NCBI GenBank assembly: GCA_019022495.1
Contig: JAFEKR010000004.1
Location: 1,674,001-1,738,000, forward strand
Reading direction: 5' to 3'
Source of the DNA: Epichloe hybrida
Lineage: Eukaryota > Ascomycota > Sordariomycetes > Hypocreales > Clavicipitaceae
DNA: 64,000 nt
Position 1 is the first letter of the stretch. Each line of letters begins with the position of its first letter. Under the pieces are notes generated by a model, which was not told the origin of the DNA, did not search any database, and saw nothing but the letters and a program-made list of their open reading frames with translations. Shown here one piece after another: positions 1 through 10,972 of this stretch. Position numbers and translations under genes: made by a program.

Positions 1-780
1 AGGCAGATAGCATGAGCAGCAATACAAGAGAGAACATGGTGAGAGAAATGTCGAAGCACACCGTAGAATTTTTGATCGACTACCAAAGGACAATGTACAA
101 CTGCCTCAGCCGTAGAGTTCCAGTCGCAGCTTTTTATTCAAAATCCACCACGGACTATTACGTTTTGCGATACCCCTTGGATATTGAGTTGGCAACGCCA
201 CTATGGGTCTAGCTAGACTCAGTCCTATATGCCCCGAGTTATTGGGTTTTCTGGAGTCTGTGATTGGACCTTTTGCTGCCATTTCCCGAGCGTTTTACGC
301 GGGACTAGCCGGCTGCTGAGGGTAAACCTTTTCTGAAACCGTGTGTTAAATCCTCAGCACGTATTTATCGAGGCACGAGCAACAGAAAACTCATGTACGG
401 AGTACGGATTAGAAGAGGCATAATAGTATGCGACAGGATGGCCCTGACATCTCGGCGATGGGATGAACTGCTGGCAATGTGGATTAGGTGACAGGCCTTC
501 GAAACGGAGGAGCGTTGAGACGAATCAGGCTGAACCTACTGCTCCGACCCTTGCACTTTCCCTGATATCTTTTCGTCAAGTCCTGTTCTGTGTCATGCCA
601 ATCCAACCGACATAATACATGTATGTACATGCATGTACGGAGTAGACAGACTCCACGGCGGCGCAGAATCCATGTCATTTGTCCGAGGGTAAAGCGTTAG
701 ACTGGTTGCCTGCGGGAGAAATGTATTCAGCCTAAGTGGGACATCTAAACATGTATCTATTAAAAATTGATTACGCATCT
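1..780. other. GC-balanced edge of a gene-bearing compartment
   Basis: Base composition is balanced and CG, CA and TG dinucleotides are common, in sharp contrast with the AT-rich DNA that begins around 780-830. Copies of a TACGGAGTA-type motif occur near 396-410 and 637-645, next to an alternating TACATG/CATGTA tract at about 617-640. There is no recognisable protein domain. This looks like unique, un-RIPed DNA at the border of the repeat block. Confidence 0.6.
12..212 (+). CDS. Short open frame, 66 codons, doubtful
   Basis: An ATG-to-stop frame of 66 codons in the balanced-composition edge. The product has no motif I recognise, no signal peptide and no membrane segment. It could be a fragment of an exon, since the window starts only 11 bases upstream, or simply a chance frame. 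No splice sites were found that would join it to a longer protein. It is listed only because it lies in the one stretch of the window not made of mobile elements. Confidence 0.15.
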   Translation: MSSNTRENMVREMSKHTVEFLIDYQRTMYNCLSRRVPVAAFYSKSTTDYYVLRYPLDIELATPLWV

Positions 781-2165
781 GCTATTAGTCCTAATTACGA
801 TAGACAACCCGCCCACCTGTTTTTAGTGTAGCTTATGTCTATTAATCTTCGTAGTATTATTAAGAGTTAATTACAATGCTTATAATAGGTGTTAAGATAT
901 TAATATTATTAAAGCTATTGTAATTATATTACTAGTAAATTATAGTTAACTACTTGTTAGGTAGGGGTGTAGATGGATGATGAAAAGTGTTCGATTTGAT
1001 CAATCAGAGGTGCAGACAGCACCTGACTTTTATACCTAAAAGGTACATAGTGCGCTATAGTAATAACTAGTCTATAGAGGTACTTCTAATACATTTGTTT
1101 CCACTAATATCTTATCCTAGTTAATACGCGCCCCTTGCTTATATATCTAATACTTTAGGGAGCTCTTCCTAATATACCCCCTATAGCTAAGATATTTATT
1201 AAAGCTAATAATCTAAGGCATAGGAAAAGATTATAAATAATCTCTAGTATTATAATTAGGTAGGGATTTCCCTTAGGCTAATTCTATAGCAGAAGTCCCT
1301 ATATATTTAACCTAATAAAGGCTTTATAAAACTATCTATAAGTATCTTAGAGGTCTTTATCTAATTTACCTTAATATTACTTATTATATATTACTCTTAA
1401 ATCTATATTTAATTTATATTAAGGTACTTAAGGCTAGTTAAAGCCTTCCTTCTGTATATTTAGTAATCTAGATTATTTACTTATTATCACACTAAATAAT
1501 CAAGAGTGGTAGCATGTATATATTAATATTATAAAGTAGCTTACTAAGAGAGATATGCTTTTTTATACTATAATTTAGGGTAAAGAGCTTTGCTTCTATA
1601 CTTAAAGTTATTATATAATATTACCTCCTAAACTTCTAATTAATTATAGCACTATATATTGATTTTTAATTTTTTTTGAGGTCATTGGCTGTGGCCAATG
1701 CATCTAATTTTCAAGGAACCAAAAAAATTACTAGTAATACCTAGCTAGTGCCACATGTAACAACCAAATTTAATAATCACCGTAGTGTTAGGTAAAACAT
1801 TAAGGAATAAGCTTTAAGCCATAAATTTAGGGGCTAAAAAGTTAATATAAAGTTTATAATAAACTTTATAGCTACGATTACACAAGATACAGTCATAATT
1901 TATAACTATAGTTAAACTTAAATTTATTTAAGTTTTACTTATAGTATAAATTAACGTAATTCCCCCTTTCTCTGCGACTGTGTTTGTTCTATCTCTTTAT
2001 ATCTCTTCTATCTTATAACTTATCCTTTAAAGCTCTAAGGCAAACTTAAACCCTAAAAAAACAACATAACTTATCCTTAATTATAGCTAATCTAATTCCT
2101 TATATTACTAAGTAGGTCATAGGCTACTAATTAACTAATTAACGACTAACTAATTAAATAATAGT
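781..2165. other. AT-rich DNA without a recognisable gene
   Basis: Composition drops to AT-rich, with TA very common and CG nearly absent. A less mutated patch lies at about 960-1140 and another at about 1680-1790. The latter holds a short inverted repeat around 1686-1700 (TTGGCTGTGGCCAA). The stretch from about 1784 (beginning TGTTAGG) could be a 5' LTR and leader of the gypsy remnant that follows, but I could not find a matching copy on the other side. Otherwise nothing recognisable. Confidence 0.5.
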
Positions 2166-2390
2166 ATGGCTAAAGGTAATAAAAAAGACACTACACTATC
2201 TGAAATATTGAATAATATTATAGAAGAGAAGAAAAGCAAAGGAAAGGAAAGGGAAGATAAATCTAACCTAAAGATAATTAATAATATTTATAATATAAGG
2301 GAGAAGATACTAAAAAATAAGGGCAAGCCTAATAATAAGCTTTGCAAGGCAAATAAAAAGAAGTTAAAGGAATGGGGTGTTAGGGTGTAG
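2166..2390 (+). CDS. Lys/Asn/Glu-rich 74-residue frame at the 5' end of Gypsy-1
   Basis: An intact ATG-to-TAG frame of 74 codons, very rich in Lys, Asn, Glu and Ile, with no Cys-knuckle and no protease motif. It lies where gag would be expected, just upstream of the pol remnant and on the same strand. It may be the N-terminal stub of a gag protein joined by a deletion to the region upstream of reverse transcriptase, or a chance frame in A-rich DNA. Survival of a frame this long in such damaged DNA is mildly surprising. Confidence 0.25.
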   Translation: MAKGNKKDTTLSEILNNIIEEKKSKGKEREDKSNLKIINNIYNIREKILKNKGKPNNKLCKANKKKLKEWGVRV

Positions 2391-2579
2391 TAAGCTAAGC
2401 AGTTTTACCTCGTACTTAGGAGGGATAACTTAACTTATAATATAGTTATAGTAATAGTAATAGGTAATATCTAGCCCCTAAAGAAGAAAAAACTAAGAAG
2501 TATAATAGCGCTCTAGGTAGTATTTTATAAGGAGCTAGTAGTGTTTATATAAGAAATAGATAGTAATATACCCTAATAG

Positions 2580-5500
2580 TAAATCCTAGAGGAGTATATA
2601 GAATTTATAAATATATTTTTAAAAGATCTAGCTAGTAAGCTCCTAGAACTTAGGGGTTACACTTATATAATTAAATTAGAAAAGGGGAAATAGCTACTAT
2701 AAGGACTTATATATAACCTAGCGGAAAAAGAGCTAGAGGTGCTTAGGGAGTACCTTATAAGTATATAGAAGAAAGAATAGATTAGAAGATTAATAAGCCT
2801 AGCTAAAGCCCTAATTTTATTTATCCTAAAAAAGTTAGGGAAATTAAGGCTTTATATAAATTATAAGGGTCTTAATAGAATTACTATTAAAAATAAGGCC
2901 CCTTTACTATTAATCTCTGAAATTCTTAATTAACTAGTAAGTATAAAGGTTTTTATATTATTAAATCTCTAAGAGATATACTACTAGCTATATATTCATA
3001 AGGGTAATAAGTAAAAGATAGCATTCTATTACTACTATAAGCACTTTAAGTACCTTATAATACTATTTAGATTAGTAAATACACTAGCTACTTTTTAGGA
3101 ATATATTAATAACACTCTTAAGGGACTTATAGATAAATTTTATATTATTTACCTTAATAATATTCTAATATATAGTAGTGACCCTATAAGATATATAGAG
3201 TATATTAAAAGGGTGCTAGAGTAACTTTAAGATATAGATTTTTATATTAACCTTAAGAAGTATGAATTTTTAGTATTATAAGTAAAATTCCTAGGGTTTA
3301 TTATATTTAAAAAAGGTATTAAGATAAAACTATTAAGGGTTAAAGCTATTATAACCTAGCTAATACCCTATAGTGTGTTTAATATTTAATTATTCCTTAG
3401 GTTTATAAGGTTTTACTAAGACTTTATAAAATAATATAGTAAGGTAGTAGTCCTACTAATAAACTATTTAAAAGGTGTTTAACTAGTGAAGTTTAAGCTA
3501 GAGCTTAATAAACTTATAGTGTTTAGAGAACTCTAAAAGAAGTTCTAGGAGGCACTAATCTTAGTGTACTTTAACCTACTTTATTTACTAAGAGTAAAGA
3601 TAAATATATCTAGTTATATAATTAGAGCTATACTTATAATATTAGTGCTAGGTAGCTAGTACCTAGTAGTATATTTTTTAAGGAAGTTAACTAATATTAA
3701 ACTTTATTACTTAACCCTAGATACTAAGTTATTAGTAATCTAAGAGGTGTTTTAAGCCTAGAGATATTACCTTATATATTTAACTTATTAGATTATAGTT
3801 ATTATAGACTATTTAAATTATAAGTACCTAGCTATAAAGCTAAAGCTATCTAGTAGGTAGGTAATAGTGTTAAATAAGCTCTATTTATTTAATTTTAGGA
3901 TTAAATATTATATAAGTAAGCTAAACCCTACTAATACCTTATTAAGAAAAGTAAATTATATTAGTAAGGAGTATAAGGTAAAGGCTATATCCTTATAGCT
4001 ACCTAACTTCTTAGCTAAGTTTTTAAATACTAAGTAGTAAGGGCACTATATATATAATAGTGTAATTATAGGCCCTAAGGTTATATTACTTAGTATAGTT
4101 AATACTTTATTATAAGAGCGCTATAAGGGCTACTTAAGCCTCTAGGGTTTTAAGAAAATATAACTTTATTATATTATTAAGGAACCTAATAGTTTTATAA
4201 AGCCTGTAAGTAGTATGCTCACTAGGTCTACTTATTATAAGTAGTAAGGTTATACCTTATTTATATTTTCTAATATTTCTATAAGTCTAGTAAGCCTATA
4301 GGTTAAAAGTCTAGCTAGGTTAGTAGTTCGTAAGTAGTGTAAATACCCCCTTAAAAATTACTTAGCTATAATTTATTTATAAGTCTAAAAGCATACTATA
4401 AGCTAGCTACTTATAGTAGTATTATAGTAAGAATATAAGTAGTCTAGTAAACCTTTTCTAAGTTTATATATAATGCTTATTCTATATATATAAAATTAGA
4501 GACTTTAATTTAAGTTATATTATTTTAAGTATAGTAAGGTAATAACTTTACTATAGGTTAGAGAAAGTTACTTAAGAGTAGTAACCTAAAAGTATTATAA
4601 ATATAGTTTATTAGGCCCTCTAAGCTATTAATATTTAAGAATAGAGTTTTTATTCTAGTAAGTATAAGAAAGGAAGTTATATTACTTACTTATAATAACC
4701 TAGTAGTAAGCTACTAGGGAGTTAGTAAGACCCTCTATTAGATTATAAGTTAGTATTACTAGCTAATAATAAAGAAAGATACTAAGTTATATATATAAAC
4801 TTATATAAGCTACTAGACTTTAAAGCTAAGGCACTATAAACCTTATAGTAAGCTAGCTATACTACTAGTGCTTAATTAGCCTTTTTAAGAATTATTAATA
4901 GACTTTATTATAGGGCTACTGCCTATAAAAGATATAAACTAAACCTATAATATAATCTTAGTTATTATAAACTATTTTATAAAATATAGTATTTATATCC
5001 CTATTTTAACGCATATAACTAGTAATAGGTTAGCTACTATATTCTTAGAATATATTTTTAAGGATTATAATACTTTAGAGGGTATTATTATAAACTATAG
5101 TTTAACCTTTACTAGTAAGTTTTAGATAACTTTTTACTATCTTATTATAACTAAGTAGTAACTAAGTACTACATTTTACTTATAAATAAATAGTTAGATA
5201 GAATATTTAAACTAAGTTTTAGAGCAATATTTAAAAGCCTTTACTTACTTTAACTAAACTAATTAGGCTAATAACCTTTTAATAGTATAGTTTATATATA
5301 ATATAAGCGCCTATTTAACTTATAGCTATACCCTAGCTAAGGCGCTATAAGGCTATAACCCTAGGGGACTATAGTAAGTAGTAGTAGATATTCCTATAGT
5401 AAATAACTAGGTAAAAACTTATACTATTACGCTAAAAGATAAATATATAGTAATTAAGTAGCTTCTAAGTAACTTATAGGTCTAGTATATAAAATACTAT

Positions 5501-5895
5501 AATAAAAAGCAGACCCTAATAAAGTTTAGTGTAAGTAACTATATTTTATTATTTATAAAGAATATTAACTTATAGTAACCTAGTAGGAAGCTAAGTATAA
5601 AGTACCTAGGCCCTTATAAAATTAAAAAGGTAATTAGTACCTATAGACTTATATACTAATTAAAGCTACTACTTAGAATATATTTATATAATATTTTTAA
5701 TATTACTAACCTTAAACTATTTATAAGGAACTTATTTAGTATAGAAGATATGTCCTTACTATAAGATAATATTATAGATAATAAGTAGGAGTTTAAAGTT
5801 AAAAGAATTATATTATATTATTATAATAGGAGATATTAGAAATACCTAGTAAAATAGAAAGGCTATAATACTTTAGAGAATTCTTAGGTAAAGAA
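2580..5895 (+). pseudogene. Gypsy-1 pol: RT, RNase H, integrase, chromodomain
   Basis: Reverse transcriptase spans about 2600-3300. The stretch LRLYINYKGLNRITIKNK (2847-2900) matches the conserved LR.CVDYRGLN.ITIKNR block, and YLNNILIYS (3150-3177) is the YxDDILIYS catalytic box with both Asp codons changed to Asn. RNase H lies at about 3540-3860, with a FLRKLT...YYLTLDTKLLVI pattern. Integrase lies at about 4790-5330, with IDFIIGLLP, then FTSKF, then a TFYL.INS.IEYLN block, which is the degraded FHPQTDGQTERVN. A chromodomain (KYLVK.KGYNTLENS) is at about 5811-5885. Stops at former Gln/Trp codons interrupt every domain. No function can remain. Confidence 0.8.
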
Positions 5896-7607
5896 AAGAG
5901 ATTTTATTATAATAAATATTATTAAGGATTATAAGTAATAACTAAGTAGCTAGTTTATAAATATAGAGGTGTATTTAATAGATTTTAGATAGTAGTAGTA
6001 ATATATAAAAAAAATCCAGATAATTTCTTAGATAACCTAACTTATAGTTACTTTATACTAATTACTCTATTAACATATTACCTACTAGGCCCTTAGTAGT
6101 CTTACTAGTAATAATAAGGGTAGAGGATTTATCCTTATTATTAGAAGAATCCCTCTCTTTATATATATATATATAAAGCTTACTAGGGAGGTCTAGTAGC
6201 CTAATATAAGTAAGAAGTATAAATATATTAGTAGTAAGCTACTAGTAAGTTAGTAAAGCTATAAGCTAGAGTATAGGAAGTATATATAAATAGAAAATTT
6301 TATATAATAAAATATAAACTATTAGAAATATTAATCTAGACTTCTAGATTAATAGTATTATTAAGTAGTAATATAGTAACTTATTTATTAGTATTAGCCT
6401 TATATATAACTTTTACTATAAGCTATACTTGCCTTACTTACCTATACTTATTAGTATTTTAGTAGTTAGGAGTATATTATAAAGTTTATATTTTATATAT
6501 ATTAGATACTAGTAGTATATTAGTAGTAACTAAGTTATAGAAATAAGAGATATATATATTATTAAGAAAGTATAAATTATTATTAGAATTACTATAAGTA
6601 TTAATATACTTAAAGAGTATATAGTATAACTAGGTAAACTAAGTAGTACACTAGTAATATATTAGTATATATATTAGTAATAGAAAAGGGAGGATAAACC
6701 TTAGTATAGTTCTTATTATTATATATATAATAAGTGTATTTTATTAAGTTATTTATATAAGTTAGGAGTAATATATAGTAAGATAGTAGTAAAGTTATAC
6801 TTAGAGAATTAGTATATTAGGTTAGGATAGATTTACCCTTAATAATATATTATAGCTTTATATTATTACTATCTTTAAGTATAATAGCTTATATTATAAC
6901 TTATTATATATAGTAAATATAGGGAATTTTTATTTTACTAGTATTACTAGCTATAAGTTAGTAGGGTAAGCGCTAGGGGGACTTAGATATTATACTTATA
7001 TAGAAATTTTAGAAGCTAAATATTTCTTACTAGGAGACTTTAAAGAGAATATTATAGGAGTCTTTATAATAGAAGGAGGTAGTAGTAGTAAAGTAGTTAC
7101 TTATATTAAAGATATTATTAACTACTAGTAAGTTAGTAGTAATATACTTTAAGAAACTTATAGGTAAAAGGTAAGTAACTAATATTTTAGTGTTTAAGAG
7201 GATTAAGATATTTTAAATAAGAATAGATATAGATAATAAAGTAATACTATAGGATATTAGTAACTACTATAAGAGAAGCTATAAAGCTACTAACTTATAG
7301 GTAAGGGTAACTTATAATACTAAAGGAGAATATAAAGGGAAGAAAAGTATATAAAAGTAAGGGAAAGTAAGCCTTTTTTATATTAGCCCTAGACCCCTAA
7401 GTAATTTATATACTATATATAGCTAATCTAGGAATTATAATATTTATAGTTATAGCTACTACTAGTAAATACGCACGCTAGCTATAAACTCCTAGCAAGA
7501 TTAATATAATATCCCTAATATTAGATAAGAAGTTATTTATTTTAAATAGCGTATAATACCTTATCTATTTAACCTAATTATAAAACTTAATATAAGTAGT
7601 CTACTTA
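5896..7607. other. Unclassified AT-rich DNA downstream of Gypsy-1
   Basis: About 1.7 kb of TA-rich DNA with no domain I can read on either strand and no long frame. A short TA run lies near 6165. It could be the 3' part of Gypsy-1 including its 3' LTR, or an older element decayed beyond recognition. It forms the left flank of the hAT transposon, whose possible TSD half is 7608-7615. Confidence 0.4.
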
Positions 7608-7615
7608 CTTAGCAC

Positions 7616-7735
7616 CAGAGCATTGCAATACAATACAATACAATACAATATATTACATAATACAATACATCCAAAATTTTACAATACAATACAATACATG
7701 TATTATTTGTATTATTTTGTATTTTTTTTTCTTTT
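7616..7735. repeat. hAT left terminus with ATACA pentamer array
   Basis: CAGAGC start, then repeated CAATA/ATACA units in both orientations (7621-7730), so the terminus can fold back on itself. The corresponding arrays in the two non-autonomous relatives use ATTAC and CTACA instead, differing at one position of the pentamer. Confidence 0.7.
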
Positions 7736-7790
7736 TTTTAGTTTTAAGTTAAATTCCTTTATTATAAGGTATATATAGTTTATATAATAG

Positions 7791-8010
7791 CTTATAATAG
7801 CTTATAATAGCTTATAATAGCTTATAATAGCTTATAATAGCTTATAATAGCTTATAATAGCTTATAATAGCTTATAATAGCTTATAATAGCTTATAATAG
7901 CTTATAATAGCTTATAATAGCTTATAATAGCTTATAATAGCTTATAATAGCTTATAATAGCTTATAATAGCTTATAATAGCTTATAATAGCTTATAATAG
8001 CTTATAATAA
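7791..8010. repeat. 22-copy decamer array CTTATAATAG
   Basis: Twenty-two head-to-tail copies of a 10-bp unit, the last with one mismatch. The reverse complement of the same unit forms an 8-copy array at 28491-28570 in the related element hAT-N2, at the equivalent distance from the terminus. The array is therefore a subterminal part of the transposon family. Confidence 0.9.
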
Positions 8011-8234
8011 CTTATATATATTACTTATATATATTACTTATATTACTTATATAACTTAAAATATTATTAGTATTAAAGTTTAATTTAAATTAAATAGTAA
8101 ATAAATAACTTATATATAAATATAAGTAAGTATAAGAAAATTACTATAAAAAAGCTATACTTTTTAATTACTTAGTATTTTAAAGTTTTTAAATATATTA
8201 ATAAAATAAAATACTTTTCTTTTTTATATTTTTA

Positions 8235-8335
8235 AAAATAATAATAATAGTAAAAATAATAGTAAAAATAATAGTAAAAATAATAGTAAAAATAATAGTA
8301 AAAATAATAGTAAAAATAATAGTAAAAATAGGAAA
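8235..8335. repeat. 12-bp array (TAAAAATAATAG), about 8 copies
   Basis: A head-to-tail 12-bp repeat between the decamer array and the 3' end of the transposase frame. A related ATT/ACT triplet array sits at the matching inverted position (about 28190-28262) in hAT-N2. Confidence 0.75.
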
Positions 8336-9278
8336 ATATTTATAAATATAAAAAAATTCATTAAGGGAAAACTAGACTAAACTAGGAAAAAACCCTTATA
8401 ATAACCTACTTAAAGGTCTAAATTAGAATAAATATTATCTTTAGAGGAAGATTTAATATTAGGTAAATTATTAGATTTACCTAAGTTAGAATCTTCCTTT
8501 AAAGAAGATATAGACTCTTTAGAATTAGAGCTATAATAATCATAAAGCTCTGAATATTGCTTAGTAGTAATATTTCCCTCCTTTTCCTAATTCTTTAATA
8601 AGATTAATTCCTTTAAAGTAAAATTCTTTAAAGAAGTTTGTCTCTTTATAAGAATATTACCTCTAGTATTAAAAGTGCTTTCTATAGCACTAGAGGTAGT
8701 AGGAATAGCAAGGTATTTCCTAGTAATAATACTTAAAATAGGGAAAGATTTAGTATTATCTTCCTACTATTTAAAGATATTCTCCTATAATAATATTAAT
8801 ATATTAATAAGATTATTAATATAAGAAAGGGATTTACTTACCTTATCTTCTTAAATATCTAGCTTAGTATAAGTAGAAATCTCATTTTTTCTATTCTTTT
8901 AAATAGATTTTTCCCTCTTATTAGGAAATAAACCTTTATAAAGATTAGTTTTAGGCTTAGGCCTAGGATTTTCAAAAGTCCTAGGTTGACTAGGCCCTGC
9001 AAGATTAACTATAAATTAGGTATTTGCGTGTTAATCTTGCTTGCTAATATTACTATTAGCTTAGTTCTCTTTATAAAAAGGTAAAATCCTAATAATATTA
9101 TATATTAGTATATTAAAACTATACATAACTTATAAGAAAGGGTTATTATACTTACAAATTATAGTCCTTTTTAAGGTTTTTAATTAACCTTTGTAAGGTT
9201 TGATCTTCTAAATTTAGCTTTTCCTTTATAGTAAAAAGGTTAAGCCAAGGGTCTAATAATATAGCATATAGACAGAGC

Positions 9279-9375
9279 ATCACATTACATTACATTACAT
9301 TGTGTAATGTTTGTAATGTAATGTAATTATTACACATTACATTACATTACACATTACATTACATGTAATTATTTG
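9279..9375. repeat. N1 left subterminal pentamer arrays (ACATT/TGTAA)
   Basis: Blocks of ACATT units alternate with blocks of their complement, giving several potential hairpins directly behind the terminal repeat. Confidence 0.85.
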
Positions 9376-9549
9376 TAATTAAATGTAATTATTTTTTATT
9401 TTTTAATATTTGGGTAAAGTAATTAGAAATTAATAGTAAGAAATAACTTAAATAATTAGAAAAGTATATATTAGGTTTCTTAAAATATAGATTAAGGTTA
9501 AATTACTATACTAATCTTAATTATAACCTATAAAACTAATAAAACTTAC

Positions 9550-10160
9550 TTTTTAAGCTTATTTATTAGAAAAATATTAAAAACTTACTTTTAAGTATAC
9601 TTATTTTAATAGAAAATCATATATATTTAAGTAAATAAGCTATAAAGAAGTAAGTACTATAATTCATAAGGCTTACTTTAAACCTACTTTTAAGTATACT
9701 TTCTTTTTAATAAAAAATCATATATATCTAAGCAAATAAGCTATAAAGAAGTTAATACTATTATTAGTAAGACCCACTTTAGACCCACTTTTAAGTATAC
9801 TATCTTTTTAAGAGAAAATCATAAATATCTTAGTAAATAAGCTATTAAGAAGTTTATACTATAATTAGTAAGACCCACTTTAGACCCACTTTTAAGTATA
9901 CTATCTTTTTAATAGAAAATCATATATATCTAAGTAAATAAGCTATAAAGAAGTTAATACTATTATTAGTAAAACCTACTTTAGACCTACTTTTATATAT
10001 ACTTTCTTTTTAAAAAAAAAATTATAAATATCTAAGCAAATAAGCTATAAATAAGTTATACTATTTAGTAATACTTACTTTTAAACTTACTTTAGAAAAT
10101 ACCTCTTTTTTAAAAGAAAACTATATATAACTAGGTAAATAAGCTATAAAAAAGTTAATT
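9550..10160. repeat. N1 internal ~101-bp tandem repeat, 5-6 copies
   Basis: The core GACCCACTTTAGACCCAC starts at 9670, 9771, 9872 and 9973, an exact 101-bp spacing, with weaker copies on both sides. Each unit also carries an AGAAAATCATA and an AAATAAGCTATAAAGAAGTT segment. The same core in reverse complement, at ~100-bp spacing, fills hAT-N2. Confidence 0.9.
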
Positions 10161-10787
10161 ATATTATAAATAAACCTTATTTTTATACTTAATTTTTATT
10201 TATACCTTAAATACACTATATTATTATTTTATAGCTTTAAATTCTTATAAACCTAAATAACTTACTAGCTTTTTAATTACCTTTACTAAAAAGAAATAAA
10301 CTTTTATTTTTTAAAAGTATAATATTTATTTATTAATTCTAAATAAATAGATTTTATATTCTATTTTAAATTAATTAACTTTAAATAATATAGGCTTCTT
10401 AAAGATCTTTATATTAGTCCTTAATATAATTATTTAGACTTATAATATATTATTTTATATTAAATTTAAAAGTATATATAGGGTATTATTTAGTAAAATA
10501 ACCACTTAGGTTAAATAATATAATATTAAATCTTAGAAATTAGATTTATTAGTATTTTAAAATCTTATAATATAAAAAGAAATTCAAGGATTTCTATTAT
10601 CCTCTTAAACCTATATAATATACCCTATACCCTAATATATAACTAATAATCTAAAACTAAGGAAACTTAAATAATTTATAGTAAATAAACTAAAATAGTA
10701 ATTAAATTAATGCTAATATTAACTTAATAAAGAAAAATCTATATAAAATTATAAGATCTTAATATACCCCACTTTTATTTTCCCCTA

Positions 10788-10972
10788 ACATTACATTTGT
10801 AATGTTTGTAATGTAATGTAATGTAATATGTAATAATTACACATTACATTACATTACATTACATTACATTACATTACATTACATTACATTACATTACATT
10901 ACATTACATTACATTACATTACACATTACATCCAAACCCCAAATATTACATTACATTACATTACATTACATG
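10788..10972. repeat. N1 right subterminal pentamer array (ACATT)n
   Basis: An uninterrupted run of about 16 ACATT units (about 10840-10920) is bracketed by inverted TGTAA units (10798-10830), a CCAAACCCCAAAT spacer and a final short array before GCTCTG. Confidence 0.9.

Larger units (their letters stand above)
2166..5895 (+). mobile_element. Ty3/gypsy chromovirus remnant (Gypsy-1), RIP-saturated
   Basis: Residual reading of this strand through many TAG/TAA stops gives the Ty3/gypsy pol order: reverse transcriptase, RNase H, integrase, chromodomain. The chromodomain places it among the chromoviruses. CA and TG dinucleotides are almost gone, so damage is close to saturation. LTRs, primer site and target-site duplication could not be identified. 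The start given is the first intact ATG, so the true element may extend further on both sides. No gag or protease homology was seen between the ATG and the reverse transcriptase, which points to a deletion derivative. Confidence 0.8.

Noticed and set aside
484..778. Two overlapping minus-strand frames of 61-64 codons in the balanced edge
   Set aside because: No motif, they overlap each other in different frames, and nothing suggests splicing to a larger gene.
1784..2060. Possible 5' LTR of Gypsy-1 beginning TGTTAGG
   Set aside because: No second copy could be found between 5896 and 7607, so the call is not supported.
7791..8010. Regular array that might be taken for a CRISPR
   Set aside because: Units are 10 bp without spacers, and the context is a eukaryotic DNA transposon.
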